A stretch of 64,000 nucleotides of DNA from Pseudoxanthobacter soli DSM 19599 (GCF_900148505.1 NZ_FRXO01000005.1:277424-341423); one strand, 5' to 3'. Positions 42,540 through 52,916 are shown, numbered from the stretch's first letter. A program made the numbers and translations. The notes: a model not told the origin generated them from the letters alone.

Positions 42540-42842
42540 TCAGGACTTCTTTTGCGCGCACTGATCCGTCAGGATGGTGCCGTGATTGACGTAGCTGTTG
42601 GCCTTAGACAGCCAATCCTCACAGGCCGGCTGCGTGGGGAAACAGGCCATGACGTTGAGTTGCTTGCCCTGTTCCTCGGCAGCGCGCACCACATAGCGTC
42701 CGATCCAGACATTTTCCGGCGCGTCGCAAGAGGCGTCATTGGCCAGAGACTGGTACTTCGTCGTCATCTGATTTTCTTGGGCGAGACCGGCAGCGGTCGT
42801 CATCAAAAGCGCTGCCGCAGTCAGGGCGTACATAGCTCGCAT
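42540..42842 (-). CDS. Exported WxGR/CFx5C cysteine-rich mini-protein A
   Basis: A 100-residue protein with a signal peptide (MRAMYALTAAALLMTTAAG) and a short mature domain with four Cys. It shares the pattern C-x6-W-I-G-R ... C-F-x5-C-x2-W ... C with four neighbours at 43284, 43709, 44107 and 46981. The paired spacing suggests two disulfides in the periplasm. Function unknown; I do not recognise a named domain. I use the ATG at 42842 with GGAG just upstream. A second start at 42941 has an even better AAGGA site but would put 33 residues before the signal peptide. Confidence 0.78.
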   Translation of the reverse strand: MRAMYALTAAALLMTTAAGLAQENQMTTKYQSLANDASCDAPENVWIGRYVVRAAEEQGKQLNVMACFPTQPACEDWLSKANSYVNHGTILTDQCAQKKS

Positions 42843-43283
42843 GCGATGCTCCATCGGAGGCGGAATGCCTCCAGCCGACCCGGGAGCGAGACGCGCGGTC
42901 AGGAGCGCCCCAGTCCCAGCGACAACTTCAGGTGAAGCCATGACGTCCTTATGAATTTAGGCGCCGAACAATGTGACGGCATGAATTCAGGAATGCGAAT
43001 GCGGTGAGTTCTTAACATTTGTGCGCAAATTTATTCCAGAAATCAGAGTACTTTTGAGTAAATCTAGATTTATTTCACGAAATTCCGTTATATGCGGCAG
43101 TGATAGCCCATCGGGCGCCCGTCGCGATGAAATGGACGAAGCGGTTGCCTTAGATCATCGCTGCGGGTGAAACGTCGCTATCGAACGCGGTGCCGCGCGG
43201 CATCCGCGAGCCGGCACGGTTCACCTGGCGAACCCGCAGATGACTTGACGAACCCGCCGTTCACCTGGCCAACCGCAGGGCGC
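42843..43283. other. AT-rich regulatory stretch between mini-protein genes
   Basis: 441 bp without a gene. Positions about 42950-43110 are strikingly AT-rich for this genome and contain the perfect palindrome TAAATCTAGATTTA (43059-43072). This is the upstream region of mini-protein A and looks like a silenced or regulator-bound promoter (AT-rich targets are typical of MucR/Ros). Positions 43218-43283 contain a diverged duplication around GTTCACCTGGC. Confidence 0.5.
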
Positions 43284-43628
43284 TCAGTCCTTCGACGTGC
43301 GCGGGGCGCAGGAATTCTGCACGATCACCTGGGTGATCAGGCCGAGCGCGCGCTCGCGCCATGTGTCGCAGGCTTCCTTTGTCGGGAAGCATCCGACGAA
43401 CGAGACCGCGTACTGGCCGGTGTCGAAATTGTTGTCGACTTCGCCGGACACCCGCCCCACCCAGCCGAAGGACGGGTTGGCGTCGCATTTCGGCGTCGCC
43501 GCCTGATAGCGGGCGATGTCGACCGACACGAAGGCCGAGGCCGGGCTCGCGCCTCCCGCGACAAGAGCGGCGGCGGCCAAGGCCGCCGCGAGCGCACCGC
43601 GCACGCGGATTGCAGGACGAAATTCCAT
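43284..43628 (-). CDS. Exported WxGR/CFx5C cysteine-rich mini-protein B
   Basis: A 114-residue protein: signal peptide ending near GGASPASA, then a mature domain of about 80 residues with the shared pattern KCDANPSFGWVGR, VGCFPTKEACDTW and a final QNSC. All four Cys and both Trp of the family are kept. ATG at 43626-43628 follows a GAGGG site. It is 80 bp downstream of mini-protein C on the same strand, so B, C and D probably form one transcript. No known function. Confidence 0.8.
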   Translation of the reverse strand: MEFRPAIRVRGALAAALAAAALVAGGASPASAFVSVDIARYQAATPKCDANPSFGWVGRVSGEVDNNFDTGQYAVSFVGCFPTKEACDTWRERALGLITQVIVQNSCAPRTSKD

Positions 43629-43708
43629 CGATGATCCCTCGAAAAGATGGCCGGCAGCGACAGCGAACCGGCCTGCTGCCCGTCTTCCTGCCGTCCGTCT
43701 GGCGGATG

Positions 43709-44080
43709 TCATTCGGCGAACAGCGACGAGCCCCGGGGCGGGCGCGGCTCACAGCTGTTCTGCACCAGCGTGCTGACGAAGTTCTCCATATATCGCCACC
43801 GCCATGTCTCGCATGCCTCCTTTGTCGGGAAGCACCCGACGAGCGCCGTGGCGGTGCCGCCGCCGCTGCCGCGCTGGCGGCTGTTGTCTGAGATGGCGTG
43901 GCCGGCGAGCCGGCCGATCCACGGCGCGTCCGGATGCTCGCTGCATTGCGGCGTGTCGATATAGGCCTGACGCATGGCGAACGGCGGGCTGAGGCCTCCG
44001 CCCTGGCAGGCGGCGAGCGTGACGGCGGCGGCAAGGGCGCCGGCGACGAGCCCCGGCCGTCGGCGGCCGAACGCGGTCAT
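43709..44080 (-). CDS. WxGR/CFx5C cysteine-rich lipoprotein C
   Basis: A 123-residue lipoprotein: the signal ends in the lipobox LAAC (Cys acylated), then a domain with QCSEHPDAPWIGR, VGCFPTKEACETW and QNSC. It is closest to mini-protein B: the CFPTKEAC segment is identical. The family motif then has four Cys besides the lipid-bearing one. An earlier ATG at 44110 overlaps the stop of the upstream gene in an ATGA junction and would add ten residues; both starts are plausible. Function unknown. Confidence 0.8.
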   Translation of the reverse strand: MTAFGRRRPGLVAGALAAAVTLAACQGGGLSPPFAMRQAYIDTPQCSEHPDAPWIGRLAGHAISDNSRQRGSGGGTATALVGCFPTKEACETWRWRYMENFVSTLVQNSCEPRPPRGSSLFAE

Positions 44081-44106
44081 GACGGATCGGGCAGGGCGGA
44101 GCGCCG

Positions 44107-44502
44107 TCATTGCGGGGTGTAACCCTTCGTGCAGACCGAGACATAGGTCCAGTCCGGCCAGTCGGAATTGAGCCAGTAGAGCCAGTTGCGGCAGTCGATC
44201 TCGCGCAGGAAGCAGCCCCACTGCGAGGTCGTCTGGGTGTAGCCCCAGATGGTCTCGCGATTGCCGGCATAGCGGCCGAACCAGAGATTCGACGGGCCGA
44301 AGGTCGCGGCGGCGAGCGCGCACTGCATCGGCAGCGGCCGCGGCTTGATCGGCGGGGGCGGCGATGCCGCGGCGAGAGCCGGGCCGGCGGCGAACAGCAC
44401 GGACGCGGCGATGGCGAGCGCGGCGGCGCCACGCCGCCGTTGCCGCCCGCCCGCCATGGCGGGGTGCGAAACCGCTTCGGTCTTCGTCACTGCGCGCGCC
44501 AT
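44107..44502 (-). CDS. Exported WxGR/CFx5C cysteine-rich mini-protein D
   Basis: A 131-residue protein with a long n-region, a hydrophobic core (AAALAIAASVLFAAGPALA) and a mature part that carries the pattern more loosely: C-x12-W-F-G-R, WGCFLREIDCRNW and SVC. It is the most diverged member and is rich in aromatic residues (several Trp and Tyr). The ATG (44500-44502) follows GGACGGAG. It is the first of three tandem genes (D, C, B), 197 bp after the oligopeptidase B gene on the same strand. Confidence 0.78.
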   Translation of the reverse strand: MARAVTKTEAVSHPAMAGGRQRRRGAAALAIAASVLFAAGPALAAASPPPPIKPRPLPMQCALAAATFGPSNLWFGRYAGNRETIWGYTQTTSQWGCFLREIDCRNWLYWLNSDWPDWTYVSVCTKGYTPQ

Positions 44503-44699
44503 GGCGGCTCCGTCCGGTTGCTGCACCGTCGAGGAATCGAAACCGCGCAGGCGCGATTTCGTTCACGTCGCGGTTTCTTCAACCCGGCAGGATAGTGGAG
44601 CCGCCCGCGGTGGCAATACGGGCAGCACCGCGTCGGGACGGACGGCCGCGCGTCGTCCGCCGCGCGCCGGTTATGCGGTCCGACCGCTCCGGCCTCACC

Positions 44700-46826
44700 T
44701 CAGGCGCGGCCGGTCACGGCGAGCGCGAAGGCCTGCACCAGCGCCACTTCCTCCAGCCGCGCGAAACGCCCGGCCGCGCCGCCGTGCCCGGCGTCCATGT
44801 TGGTGCGCAGCAGCAGCGGGTTGGCATCGGTCTTGGCGGCGCGCAGCCGCGCCACCCATTTCGCCGGCTCCCAGTAGGTCACGCGCGGATCGGTCAGGCC
44901 TGCAAGCGCCAGGATGGCCGGATAGGCCTGTGCGCTCACGCCGTCATAGGGCGAATAGGCCTTGATGCGCCGGTAGGCCTCGGCGTCCTCGATGGGATTG
45001 CCCCATTCCGGCCATTCGGGAGGCGTCAGCGGCAGGGTGGCGTCGAGCATGGTGTTCAGCACGTCGACGAACGGCACCTCGGCGATGATGCCGCCGAACA
45101 TGTCCGGCGCCATGTTGGCGACCGCGCCCATCAGCATCCCGCCGGCCGAGCCGCCCTGGGCCACGATCCGGCCTGGCGCGGTGAAGCCGAGCGCGGCGAG
45201 GTGGCGGGCGACGGCGATGAAATCGGTGAAGGTGTTGACCTTCGCCTCGCGGCGCCCGGCCTTGTACCAGCGGAAGCCCTTGTCCTTGCCGCCGCGGACG
45301 TGGGCGATGGCATAGACGAAGCCGCGATCCACCAGCGACAGCGCGTTGGTGGAGAACGAGGCGGGAATGGAGATGCCGTAGGCGCCATAGCCGTAGAGCA
45401 GGCAGGGCGCACTGCCGTCGAGCGCGATGTCGCGCCGGTGGAGCACGGAGACGGGCACTGTCTCCCCGTCCGGCGCCACGGCCTCCAGACGCCGGGTGAC
45501 GTAGAGCGCCGGATCGTGTCCCGACGGCACCTCCTGCTCCTTGCGCAGCACGCGGGTGCGCGCCTCCATGTCGTAATCGTAGACCTGCGCCGGCGTGGTC
45601 ATCGAGGAATAGGTAAAGCGCAGCGTGGTGGTGTCGGCCTCGTAGCCGCCGGACATGCCGAGCGAATAGGCCTCCTCCGCGAAGGCGATGGCGTGCTCCG
45701 CCCCGTCCTCGATGCGGCGCACCACGATGCGCGGCAACCCGCCTTCCCGCTCCAGCCGCACGATATGTCCGGCAAAGGCGGTGTGGGACAGGATCAGGCA
45801 CCCCGGCCGGTGCGCCACCAGATCGCGCCACGTCTCGCGGCCCGGATCGGAAACCGGCGCGGTGACGAGCTTGTAGTCCTCCGCGTCGCCGGCGTTGGTG
45901 AGGATGACGAAGCTGTCGCCGCCGCCGTGGTCGATGGAATAGGTTTCGGCCGTCACGCGCGGCGCGACGAGAACGAGGCGTCGCTCCGGGTCCTGCTGGT
46001 CGATCAGCCAGCTTTCGGAGGTCTCGTGGTCGTGGACGTCGACGCTCAGGAACCGGCCGGACTGGGTTTCGCCGACCGAGACGAAGAAGCCGGGATCGGC
46101 TTCGGCATAGATCAGGCTGTCGGTCTCGGCCGGAGTGCCGAGCACATGGCGGTAGACGGCCGCCGGGCGGTGCTCCTCGTCGAGGCGGACATAGAGGAAG
46201 GCGCGGGAATCCGCCTCCCAGACGGCATCGCCGGAGGTGTCCGTCACCACGTCGCCGGTGTCGGCGCCGAAGGCGAGGTCGCGCACACGCAGCGTGAACA
46301 CCTCGCCGCCGGTCTCGTCGGAGCCGTAGAGCAGCAGCGAATGGTCGGGGGAATGGTCGGCAGCGGCGAGGCGGAAATAGCTCTTGCCGGCTGCGAGCGC
46401 GTCGCCGTCGAGAAGGGTTTCCTCCGGCCCGCCGGCGCGCGGCGTCCGCACCACCAGCGGATGCTCGCCGCCCTCGCGGTAGCGCATGGCATAGGCATAG
46501 GGGCCGTCCGGCGCTGGCACCGAGCTGTCGTCCTCGCGGATGCGGCCGCGCAGTTCGGCGACCAGCGTCTGGCGCAGCCCGGTGAGCGGGGCGAGCACGG
46601 CCTCGCAATAGGCGTTCTCGGCGTCGAGGTGGGTGCGGATATCCGGCTCGAGCGCGGAAGGATCGCGCATCACGGTGCGCCACTCGGCGCTGCGCAGCCA
46701 GGCATATTCGTCCGCGCGGGTGTCGCCGTGGAAGGTCGTCTCAGCCGGCCGGCGGGCCGCGCGCGGCGGGATACCCGCCGCGGGATCGAGGCGAAGGGCG
46801 GAAACGGCGGAGTTTGCTTCGGTCAT
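44700..46826 (-). CDS. ptrB: Oligopeptidase B (S9 family)
   Basis: A 708-residue serine peptidase of the prolyl oligopeptidase family that cuts peptides after basic residues. An N-terminal beta-propeller (about 80-430) guards an alpha/beta-hydrolase domain. The nucleophile Ser is in AQGGSAGGMLMG, with YGYGAYGISI and AHVRGGKDKG typical of OpdB, the Asp near GLTDPRV and the His in NMDAGHGG. No signal peptide, so cytoplasmic. Genes for small cysteine-rich exported proteins lie on both sides, and the one at 46981 is divergent from it. Confidence 0.94.
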   Translation of the reverse strand: MTEANSAVSALRLDPAAGIPPRAARRPAETTFHGDTRADEYAWLRSAEWRTVMRDPSALEPDIRTHLDAENAYCEAVLAPLTGLRQTLVAELRGRIREDDSSVPAPDGPYAYAMRYREGGEHPLVVRTPRAGGPEETLLDGDALAAGKSYFRLAAADHSPDHSLLLYGSDETGGEVFTLRVRDLAFGADTGDVVTDTSGDAVWEADSRAFLYVRLDEEHRPAAVYRHVLGTPAETDSLIYAEADPGFFVSVGETQSGRFLSVDVHDHETSESWLIDQQDPERRLVLVAPRVTAETYSIDHGGGDSFVILTNAGDAEDYKLVTAPVSDPGRETWRDLVAHRPGCLILSHTAFAGHIVRLEREGGLPRIVVRRIEDGAEHAIAFAEEAYSLGMSGGYEADTTTLRFTYSSMTTPAQVYDYDMEARTRVLRKEQEVPSGHDPALYVTRRLEAVAPDGETVPVSVLHRRDIALDGSAPCLLYGYGAYGISIPASFSTNALSLVDRGFVYAIAHVRGGKDKGFRWYKAGRREAKVNTFTDFIAVARHLAALGFTAPGRIVAQGGSAGGMLMGAVANMAPDMFGGIIAEVPFVDVLNTMLDATLPLTPPEWPEWGNPIEDAEAYRRIKAYSPYDGVSAQAYPAILALAGLTDPRVTYWEPAKWVARLRAAKTDANPLLLRTNMDAGHGGAAGRFARLEEVALVQAFALAVTGRA

Positions 46827-46980
46827 CGGATGCTTTCGAAGGCGCGTTGGGTCAGAGAAGAGCGGCTGGTGGGCGCGGCGGGGCCGGTCTCCGCCGCGTT
46901 CCGAAGTTCAGGTGTCACATTGTCCCGCTAGCTCTGTCCATCGGGGCGGCCCCGCCTGTGGGGCCGGGGGGACGGGGACA

Positions 46981-47325
46981 ATGCCGGTTCGCAAGCTTTG
47001 GTCGCGTCAGGTCCTCGCCGCAGCGGCCGCGGCCGTGCTTGCCGCGGGATGCCAGGATGGCACCGCGGCGCTGAATGCGGCCAAGAGTGCCAGGATCGAG
47101 ACGCTGAAGGATCAGTTCTCCTGTGGCGAGCCGGACAAGCTCTGGATCGGGCGCTTCACGGCAAAGGGCGGGCGGGGAATGCATGGAGGCGACGAAATCG
47201 CCTGCTTCAAGCGGCAATCGGATTGCGAGGCGTGGCTTGCGGTCGCCTCCGACGGCAGCGGCGAGATCGTCGAGCGGTCCTGCCGTCCGATCGCGCCGCC
47301 AGCATCGCCTGCGCCGGCCGCCTGA
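46981..47325 (+). CDS. WxGR/CFx5C cysteine-rich lipoprotein E
   Basis: A 114-residue lipoprotein: signal with lipobox LAAGC, then a domain with FSCGEPDKLWIGR, ACFKRQSDCEAW and RSC, the same four Cys, WxGR and CFx5C-x2-W pattern as the four proteins on the other side of oligopeptidase B. The mature chain ends in a short Pro/Ala tail. It is divergent from ptrB (154-bp gap) and converges with msrB. Function unknown. Confidence 0.8.
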   Translation: MPVRKLWSRQVLAAAAAAVLAAGCQDGTAALNAAKSARIETLKDQFSCGEPDKLWIGRFTAKGGRGMHGGDEIACFKRQSDCEAWLAVASDGSGEIVERSCRPIAPPASPAPAA

Positions 47326-47349
47326 GGCGGCGGTTTTCCGCGGCGAGCC

Positions 47350-47772
47350 TCAATCCTCGTCGGGAAAGAACGTCAGCGCCGTGCCGTTGATGCAGTAGCG
47401 CAAGCCGGTCGGCGGCGGTCCATCCGGAAAGACGTGGCCGAGGTGAGCGTCGCAGCGCGCGCAGCGGACCTCCGTGCGGTGCATCAGGAACGAGGTGTCG
47501 TCGTGCTCGTCGATGACCTCTTCCTCCACCGGCGTGAAGAAGCTCGGCCAGCCGCAGCCGGCATTGAACTTGGTCTCCGACCGGAACAGCGGCTCGCCGC
47601 AGCAGATGCAGGCATAGAGCCCGGCTCGGGTCTCGTCCCAGAACGGGCCTGTGAACGCCCGCTCGGTGCCGGCGCGGCGGGTCACGCGATATTGTTCGGG
47701 CGTGAGTTCGGCCTTCCACGCGGCGTCGGACTTGATCACTTTCTCGCGGCGGGCCGGCATCGTGTCGGACAT
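47350..47772 (-). CDS. msrB: Peptide-methionine (R)-S-oxide reductase
   Basis: A 140-residue MsrB that reduces methionine-R-sulfoxide in proteins. Zinc ligands are in [11 protein letters not shown] and [12 protein letters not shown], with the AGCGWPSFF block. The catalytic Cys is in [12 protein letters not shown]. No signal peptide, so cytoplasmic. The ATG (47770-47772) has GGGAGAGGA upstream. It converges with lipoprotein E. Confidence 0.95.
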   Translation of the reverse strand: MSDTMPARREKVIKSDAAWKAELTPEQYRVTRRAGTERAFTGPFWDETRAGLYACICCGEPLFRSETKFNAGCGWPSFFTPVEEEVIDEHDDTSFLMHRTEVRCARCDAHLGHVFPDGPPPTGLRYCINGTALTFFPDED

Positions 47773-48105
47773 GATCCTCTCCCTTTCGGTGGGGGCGGGA
47801 AGCGGCGGCGTGCGGGGCCCTGAGGCCGACGGACGCAGGAACGGATTGACCCACAGATAGGCATCGGACCGGCGATGGGCAATCGCCCGCCCGCCGATGC
47901 GGCGCGCCCGCATGGAAGCATCGATTCCGCTCATGCGGCCCTTCCCGTGGCTGCATCCGCGCACGGTTTTCCTTGTGACAGCCGCGCGCGGCCGATATTC
48001 ACGGTCCACGAACGTTGTGGCCGGCGGGTGCGCCAGGCCCCTGAAGGGTACGCCCCCAGCGGCCGTGCCTGTCTCATTCGCAGCCCGCGACCAAGAGGAG
48101 AGCCG
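47773..48105. other. Intergenic region, msrB/mnhA
   Basis: 333 bp between divergent starts. It holds the candidate mnh promoter listed separately. Nothing else is recognised. Confidence 0.5.
47973..48001 (+). promoter_or_regulatory. Candidate mnh operon promoter
   Basis: TTGTGA (47973-47978), 17 bp, TATTCA (47996-48001): a good sigma-70-like pair 105 bp before mnhA. By pattern only. Confidence 0.45.
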
Positions 48106-50562
48106 ATGGGCGGAGGCACGCTGATCGTCGCACTGGCGCCGTTTGCCGCCGCGCTGCTCGCCCCGTTCGTAGAGCGCTCTCTGCGGGAACGCGCGGCGAA
48201 GGCGACCGGCTGGATTCTCGCACTCGTGCCCGCCCTGGTGTTCGTCTGGTTCGCGAGCCTCGCCGGGCGCGTTTCGGGCGGCGAGACGCTGCTGTTCTCC
48301 GTCGACTGGGTCCCCTCCCTCGGGGTGCGCTACGCGATGGCGATCGACGGGCTTTCGCTCGTGTTCGCGCTCGCGATCACGGGCATCGGCACGCTGGTCG
48401 TGATCTATGCCGGTGCCTATCTCGCCGGGCATCCCGGCCTCGGGCGGTTCTTCTCGTTCATCTTCCTGTTCATGGGTGCGATGCTCGGGCTCGTCCTCTC
48501 GGACGACCTCATCGCCATGTTCGTGTTCTGGGAACTGACCTCGATCACGTCGTTCCTGCTGATCGGCTTCGATCACGAGCGCGAGGCGGCCCGGCGGGCG
48601 GCGCTGCAGGCGCTGATCGTCACCGGCGGCGGCGGCCTTCTGCTGCTCGGTGCCGTGGTGATGATCGCGAACGTCACGGGCTCGACTTCGATCTCCGCGC
48701 TCATCTCAGGTCCGGGCCTGCAGCAGACCGCGCTCTACCTTCCGATCCTCATCCTCGTGCTCGGTGGCGCCTTCACGAAGTCTGCGCAGGTGCCGCTGCA
48801 TTTCTGGCTGCCGAACGCCATGGAGGCGCCGACGCCGGTGTCGGCCTACCTGCATTCGGCCACCATGGTGAAGGCCGGGCTCTATCTGGTGATGCGGCTC
48901 CATCCCGCGCTCGGCGACACGGCCGCCTGGACCACCATCCTGCCGCTGTTTGGCGGCGCGACCTTCCTCACCGGCATGGTGCTCGCGGTGCGCCAGACCG
49001 ATCTGAAGCTGATGCTCGCCCAGACCACCGTCGCCTCTCTCGGGCTGATCATGATGCTGGTCGGCTTCGGCACGCCGGCAGCCATCGAGGCGGCGGCGGC
49101 CTATCTCGTCGCTCATGCGCTGTTCAAGGGCGGGCTGTTCATGGTGGCCGGCACAATCGACCACGAGGCCGGCACGCGCGACATCCGCCGGCTCGGTGGC
49201 CTACGGCGACACATGCCGCTGACCTTCGCCGCCGCCGCCTGCGGCGCGATGTCGATGGCGGGCCTGCCGCCCTTCCTCGGCTTCATCGCCAAGGAAGAGG
49301 TCTATGGCGCGCTCGCCGGGTTGCCCTCGGCGGCCGTGACGGCGGTCGCGGTCGGTTTCGTCGGCAATGCGCTGATGGTGACCATCGCCGCCGCGCTGGT
49401 GATCAAGCCATTCCTCGGTCGCGAGGTTCGCGCCGGCGCTACAGATGCAGGTGCCTCCGATACCGCTGCGTCCCATGGACATGCCGGCGGCGGCCACGGT
49501 GGGCACGCCGCTGCCGGCCATGTCCACGAAGGGCCGCCGGGCCTCTGGCTCGGGCCGGTGGTGCTGGCGCTCGCGGGGCTCGCAACGGCGCTGCTGGCCC
49601 ATGCCACCGGAACGCTGCTGATCGGCCCGATGGCGGCGGCGATCGAGGGGCCGGCCGGCGCGGGCGAAGCCGTCGACCTGCACCTCGTTCCCCACGCGCT
49701 GGTGCCGGCTTTCGCGCTGTCCGTCCTGACGATCCTCGCCGGGCTCATCCTGCTCGTGCGGCTCGATCTGTTGCGCGCCGCCGTCGACCGTGCCCTCGGC
49801 ACTGTCGGTTGGGGACCCGACAAGGGGTTCGACCAGGCCGTTTCCGCCCTGATCCGCCTCGCGGTCGCCGCGCGCGACCTTCTGCACGGCGGTCACCTGG
49901 AGGCCTATATCAACATCGCGGTGGTGGCGATCATCGCCGCGTTGTTCGCGCCGATGATCGCGTACGGCGCCTGGCCGGCGCTGCCCTGGTCGGTGCTGTG
50001 GCCGCGGGGCATGACGATCTACGAACTCGCCATGCTGGCGATTGCCGTCGCCGGCCTCTATGCTGTCCTCGCCGCGCAGAGCCGCCTCGTCGCCATCGTC
50101 TCGCTCGGCATCCAGGGCTTCGCGGTGGCGGTGCTGTTCCTGCTGTTCGGCGCGCCTGACCTGTCCTTCACCCAGTTCATGGTCGAGACGCTCTCGGTCG
50201 TGATCCTGACCCTGGTGATGACACGCCTCGACCTCGCGCCGAGCGATCATCGCACACCGATGGAGCGCGTGCGTGACGGGGCGCTGGCGGTGCTCGCCGG
50301 CACCGGGTTCGGCCTGCTGCTGCTGTGGGTAACCGCGGGTGCGTTCGACGACCGCCTTTCGGCGTTCTTCTCGGCCTATAGCCGGGCGATCGCCCACGGC
50401 CGCAACATCGTGAACGTCATCATCGTCGACTTCCGCGGCCTCGACACGCTGGGCGAGATCTCCGTGGTGCTGGTGACCGGGCTCGCCATCCTCGCGCTGG
50501 TGACGCTGAAGGCCCGTGCCGGGACCGCGAAGACTGGCACGCACGGGGAGGAGAGGGCATGA
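48106..50562 (+). CDS. mnhA: Mrp Na+(K+)/H+ antiporter subunit A
   Basis: An 818-residue membrane protein, largest subunit of the Mrp/Mnh/Pha antiporter that exchanges Na+ or K+ for protons, homologous to NuoL. The pump Glu and Lys sit in [17 protein letters not shown] and [20 protein letters not shown]. From about residue 640 it continues with the MrpA-specific domain (ending [15 protein letters not shown]). A His-rich loop ([20 protein letters not shown], about residues 455-475) is inserted, similar in style to the loop in NuoL of this window. The start ATG has AAGAGGAG upstream. The stop overlaps mnhB by ATGA. Confidence 0.95.
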   Translation: MGGGTLIVALAPFAAALLAPFVERSLRERAAKATGWILALVPALVFVWFASLAGRVSGGETLLFSVDWVPSLGVRYAMAIDGLSLVFALAITGIGTLVVIYAGAYLAGHPGLGRFFSFIFLFMGAMLGLVLSDDLIAMFVFWELTSITSFLLIGFDHEREAARRAALQALIVTGGGGLLLLGAVVMIANVTGSTSISALISGPGLQQTALYLPILILVLGGAFTKSAQVPLHFWLPNAMEAPTPVSAYLHSATMVKAGLYLVMRLHPALGDTAAWTTILPLFGGATFLTGMVLAVRQTDLKLMLAQTTVASLGLIMMLVGFGTPAAIEAAAAYLVAHALFKGGLFMVAGTIDHEAGTRDIRRLGGLRRHMPLTFAAAACGAMSMAGLPPFLGFIAKEEVYGALAGLPSAAVTAVAVGFVGNALMVTIAAALVIKPFLGREVRAGATDAGASDTAASHGHAGGGHGGHAAAGHVHEGPPGLWLGPVVLALAGLATALLAHATGTLLIGPMAAAIEGPAGAGEAVDLHLVPHALVPAFALSVLTILAGLILLVRLDLLRAAVDRALGTVGWGPDKGFDQAVSALIRLAVAARDLLHGGHLEAYINIAVVAIIAALFAPMIAYGAWPALPWSVLWPRGMTIYELAMLAIAVAGLYAVLAAQSRLVAIVSLGIQGFAVAVLFLLFGAPDLSFTQFMVETLSVVILTLVMTRLDLAPSDHRTPMERVRDGALAVLAGTGFGLLLLWVTAGAFDDRLSAFFSAYSRAIAHGRNIVNVIIVDFRGLDTLGEISVVLVTGLAILALVTLKARAGTAKTGTHGEERA

Positions 50563-50978
50563 ACACCGTCATCTTCCGGGCGTTCGCCCCCTACCTCACC
50601 GCGCTGATGCTGATCTATTCCGTGTTCGTCACTTTGCGCGGCCACAACGAGCCGGGCGGCGGCTTCATCGGCGGCCTGATCGCGGCCTCGGCCTTCGCCA
50701 TCTACGGCATCGCGTTCGGGCCGGGTGCCATGCGGCGGGCGACAGTGGTGCACCCGATCAGCGTGGCCGCCTGTGGTCTTCTGCTTTCGGCGCTTTCGGG
50801 GCTGCCGTCGCTGGTGTTCGCCGAGCCCTATCTCACCTCCCAATGGGTCAGTCCCACGGTGTTCGGGACGGTGATCGACCTCTCGACCCCGATGCTGTTC
50901 GATATCGGCGTCTATCTCGTCGTGGTCGGTGCCTTCACCTCCATCGCCCTGATCCTCGAAGATGGCGAGGTGGGCTGA
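50559..50978 (+). CDS. mnhB: Mrp antiporter subunit B
   Basis: A 139-residue membrane subunit with four helices. The block [27 protein letters not shown] and the ending [19 protein letters not shown] are diagnostic. The ATG overlaps the mnhA stop, and the stop overlaps the next ATG. Confidence 0.95.
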   Translation: MNTVIFRAFAPYLTALMLIYSVFVTLRGHNEPGGGFIGGLIAASAFAIYGIAFGPGAMRRATVVHPISVAACGLLLSALSGLPSLVFAEPYLTSQWVSPTVFGTVIDLSTPMLFDIGVYLVVVGAFTSIALILEDGEVG

Positions 50979-51355
50979 TGGAAGGCATCTTCTCCGTCAT
51001 GGTCGGGCTGTTCTTCGCCGCGAGCCTCTATCTGATGATGTCGCGGCGCATCGTGCGCATCCTGATCGGCGTCGCGATCCTCGGCAACGCCGTCAACCTG
51101 CTGATCTTCACGGCCGGCCGGCTGACGCGCGAGGTGCCGCCGGTGATCCCGCCCGATGCGGTGATTCCGGCCGGCATCACCGCCAATCCGCTGCCCCAGG
51201 CGCTGATCCTGACGGCGATCGTGATCTCGTTCTCGTTCTTCGCCTTCCTGATGGTGCTGGCCTATCGCGCCTATCAGGAAATGGGGACCGACGCGGTGGA
51301 CGAGATGAGGCTGGCGGAGCCCGTCCGGGAACCGCCCCCGCCCGGGGGATATTGA
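50978..51355 (+). CDS. mnhC: Mrp antiporter subunit C
   Basis: A 125-residue three-helix subunit homologous to NuoK. RRIVRILIGVAILGNAVNLLIF is the conserved second helix, and NPLPQALILTAIVISFSFFAF the third. It ends in a proline-rich tail. Confidence 0.95.
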   Translation: MEGIFSVMVGLFFAASLYLMMSRRIVRILIGVAILGNAVNLLIFTAGRLTREVPPVIPPDAVIPAGITANPLPQALILTAIVISFSFFAFLMVLAYRAYQEMGTDAVDEMRLAEPVREPPPPGGY

Positions 51356-51356
51356 G

Positions 51357-52916
51357 ATGGCGGCAGGAACGGACGGCGCGGCGGTCGACATCGCCGCCGC
51401 GATGATCACGGTGCCGACCGCTGCGCGGGACTGGCTCGTCATCGTGCCGGTGGTGCTGCCGCTCGCCTGCGGGGCGCTTGGCGTTATGCTGCGGCGCTTC
51501 ACGCGGCTGCAGCCGGTTCTGGCCATCGTCGCGCTCGCTCTCGTTGCCGCGGCCGATCTCGCCCTCCTCGCGCGGGTGATGGTCGAGGGGCCGGTGACCA
51601 TGGTGATGGGGCGGTGGCTGCCGCCGTTCGGCATCGCCTTCACCGTCGACCCGGCCGGCGCCGCGCTCGCGCTCACGGCGGCGGTCTGCGGCCTCGCGGG
51701 CGCGTTCTATGCGCTCGCGGACGTGGACGGGCCGGCGCGCCGCGCCGGGTTCTTTCCGTTCCTGCTGCTGATGCTGGCCGGCGTCTCCGGATCGTTTCTG
51801 ACCGGGGATATCTTCAATCTCTATGTCTGGTTCGAGGTGCTGCTCATCTCGTCCTTCGGCCTGCTCGTGCTCGGCGGCACGCCCCGGCAGATCGACGGCA
51901 CAGTGAAGTACGGCCTGCTCAACCTGATCGCGACGACGCTTTTTCTGATCGCGACCGGCTACCTCTACGGCCTCATCGGCACGCTCAACATGGCGGACAT
52001 CACAATTCGTCTCGCCGGGCGGCCGCTCGATGGGCCGGTGATCGTCATCGCCGCGCTCTATCTCGTCGCCTTCGGCATGAAGGCGGCGGCCTTTCCGCTG
52101 AATGCGTGGCTGCCGGCCTCCTACCACACCCCGAAGATCGTGGTCGCCGCGGTGTTCGCCGGGCTTCTCACCAAGGTCGGCGCCTATGCGCTGCTGCGCA
52201 CGCTGGCGATGCTGATGCCGGCGGAGCGGGCGGCGCTCGCCCCGGCTCTCGCCTGGATCGCGGCGCTGACGATCCTGACGAGCGCGCTTCTCAGCCTGGC
52301 GCAGACGGAGATCCGGCGCAGCCTGGGCTTCATGGTGATCACGGGCATCGGCTTCGTGCTGGCGGGGCTCGCGGTCGGCGGCGAGCGGGCGCTGTCGGGC
52401 TCGCTTCTCTACGCGGTCCACTCGATGCTGGCGATGACGGCGATCTATCTGACGGTCGGGGCCGTCGAGCGGGTGGCGGGCTCGTCGTCGCTGGCGAGGC
52501 TAGGCGGGCTCTACCGCGACTATCCTTGGCTGTCGGCGGCGTTCTTCCTTTTGATGCTGGCGGTCGCCGGCCTGCCGCCGATGTCCGGCTTCTGGCCGAA
52601 GGCGGTCCTGGTCGGGGCGGCGCTCGATGCCGGGGCGGGGTGGCTCGCGGCGGCGATGCTGGCGGGCGGACTTCTGACCACGCTTGCCCTCGGCCGCATC
52701 TGGCTGCTGGCGTTCTGGCGCCCAGCCGCCGACGGCCGGAAGGCGTCGGCGGTCCGCTTGCCGGCGGCGGTGATCGGGCCGATCCTCGCGCTGGTCGCGA
52801 TCGTCACCTGGCTCGGGCTCGCGCCCGAGACCGCGCTCGCCATCGCCACACGCGGTGCGGCCGGGCTGGTCGATCCCGGGGCCTATCTCGACGCCGTGTT
52901 CGGGGGAGGGCGATGA
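51357..52916 (+). CDS. mnhD: Mrp antiporter subunit D
   Basis: A 519-residue antiporter-like subunit homologous to NuoM/NuoN. The pump Glu lies in [19 protein letters not shown] and the central Lys in [19 protein letters not shown]. The stop overlaps the mnhE start in a TGATG-type junction. About 20 extra residues precede the first helix. Confidence 0.95.
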   Translation: MAAGTDGAAVDIAAAMITVPTAARDWLVIVPVVLPLACGALGVMLRRFTRLQPVLAIVALALVAAADLALLARVMVEGPVTMVMGRWLPPFGIAFTVDPAGAALALTAAVCGLAGAFYALADVDGPARRAGFFPFLLLMLAGVSGSFLTGDIFNLYVWFEVLLISSFGLLVLGGTPRQIDGTVKYGLLNLIATTLFLIATGYLYGLIGTLNMADITIRLAGRPLDGPVIVIAALYLVAFGMKAAAFPLNAWLPASYHTPKIVVAAVFAGLLTKVGAYALLRTLAMLMPAERAALAPALAWIAALTILTSALLSLAQTEIRRSLGFMVITGIGFVLAGLAVGGERALSGSLLYAVHSMLAMTAIYLTVGAVERVAGSSSLARLGGLYRDYPWLSAAFFLLMLAVAGLPPMSGFWPKAVLVGAALDAGAGWLAAAMLAGGLLTTLALGRIWLLAFWRPAADGRKASAVRLPAAVIGPILALVAIVTWLGLAPETALAIATRGAAGLVDPGAYLDAVFGGGR

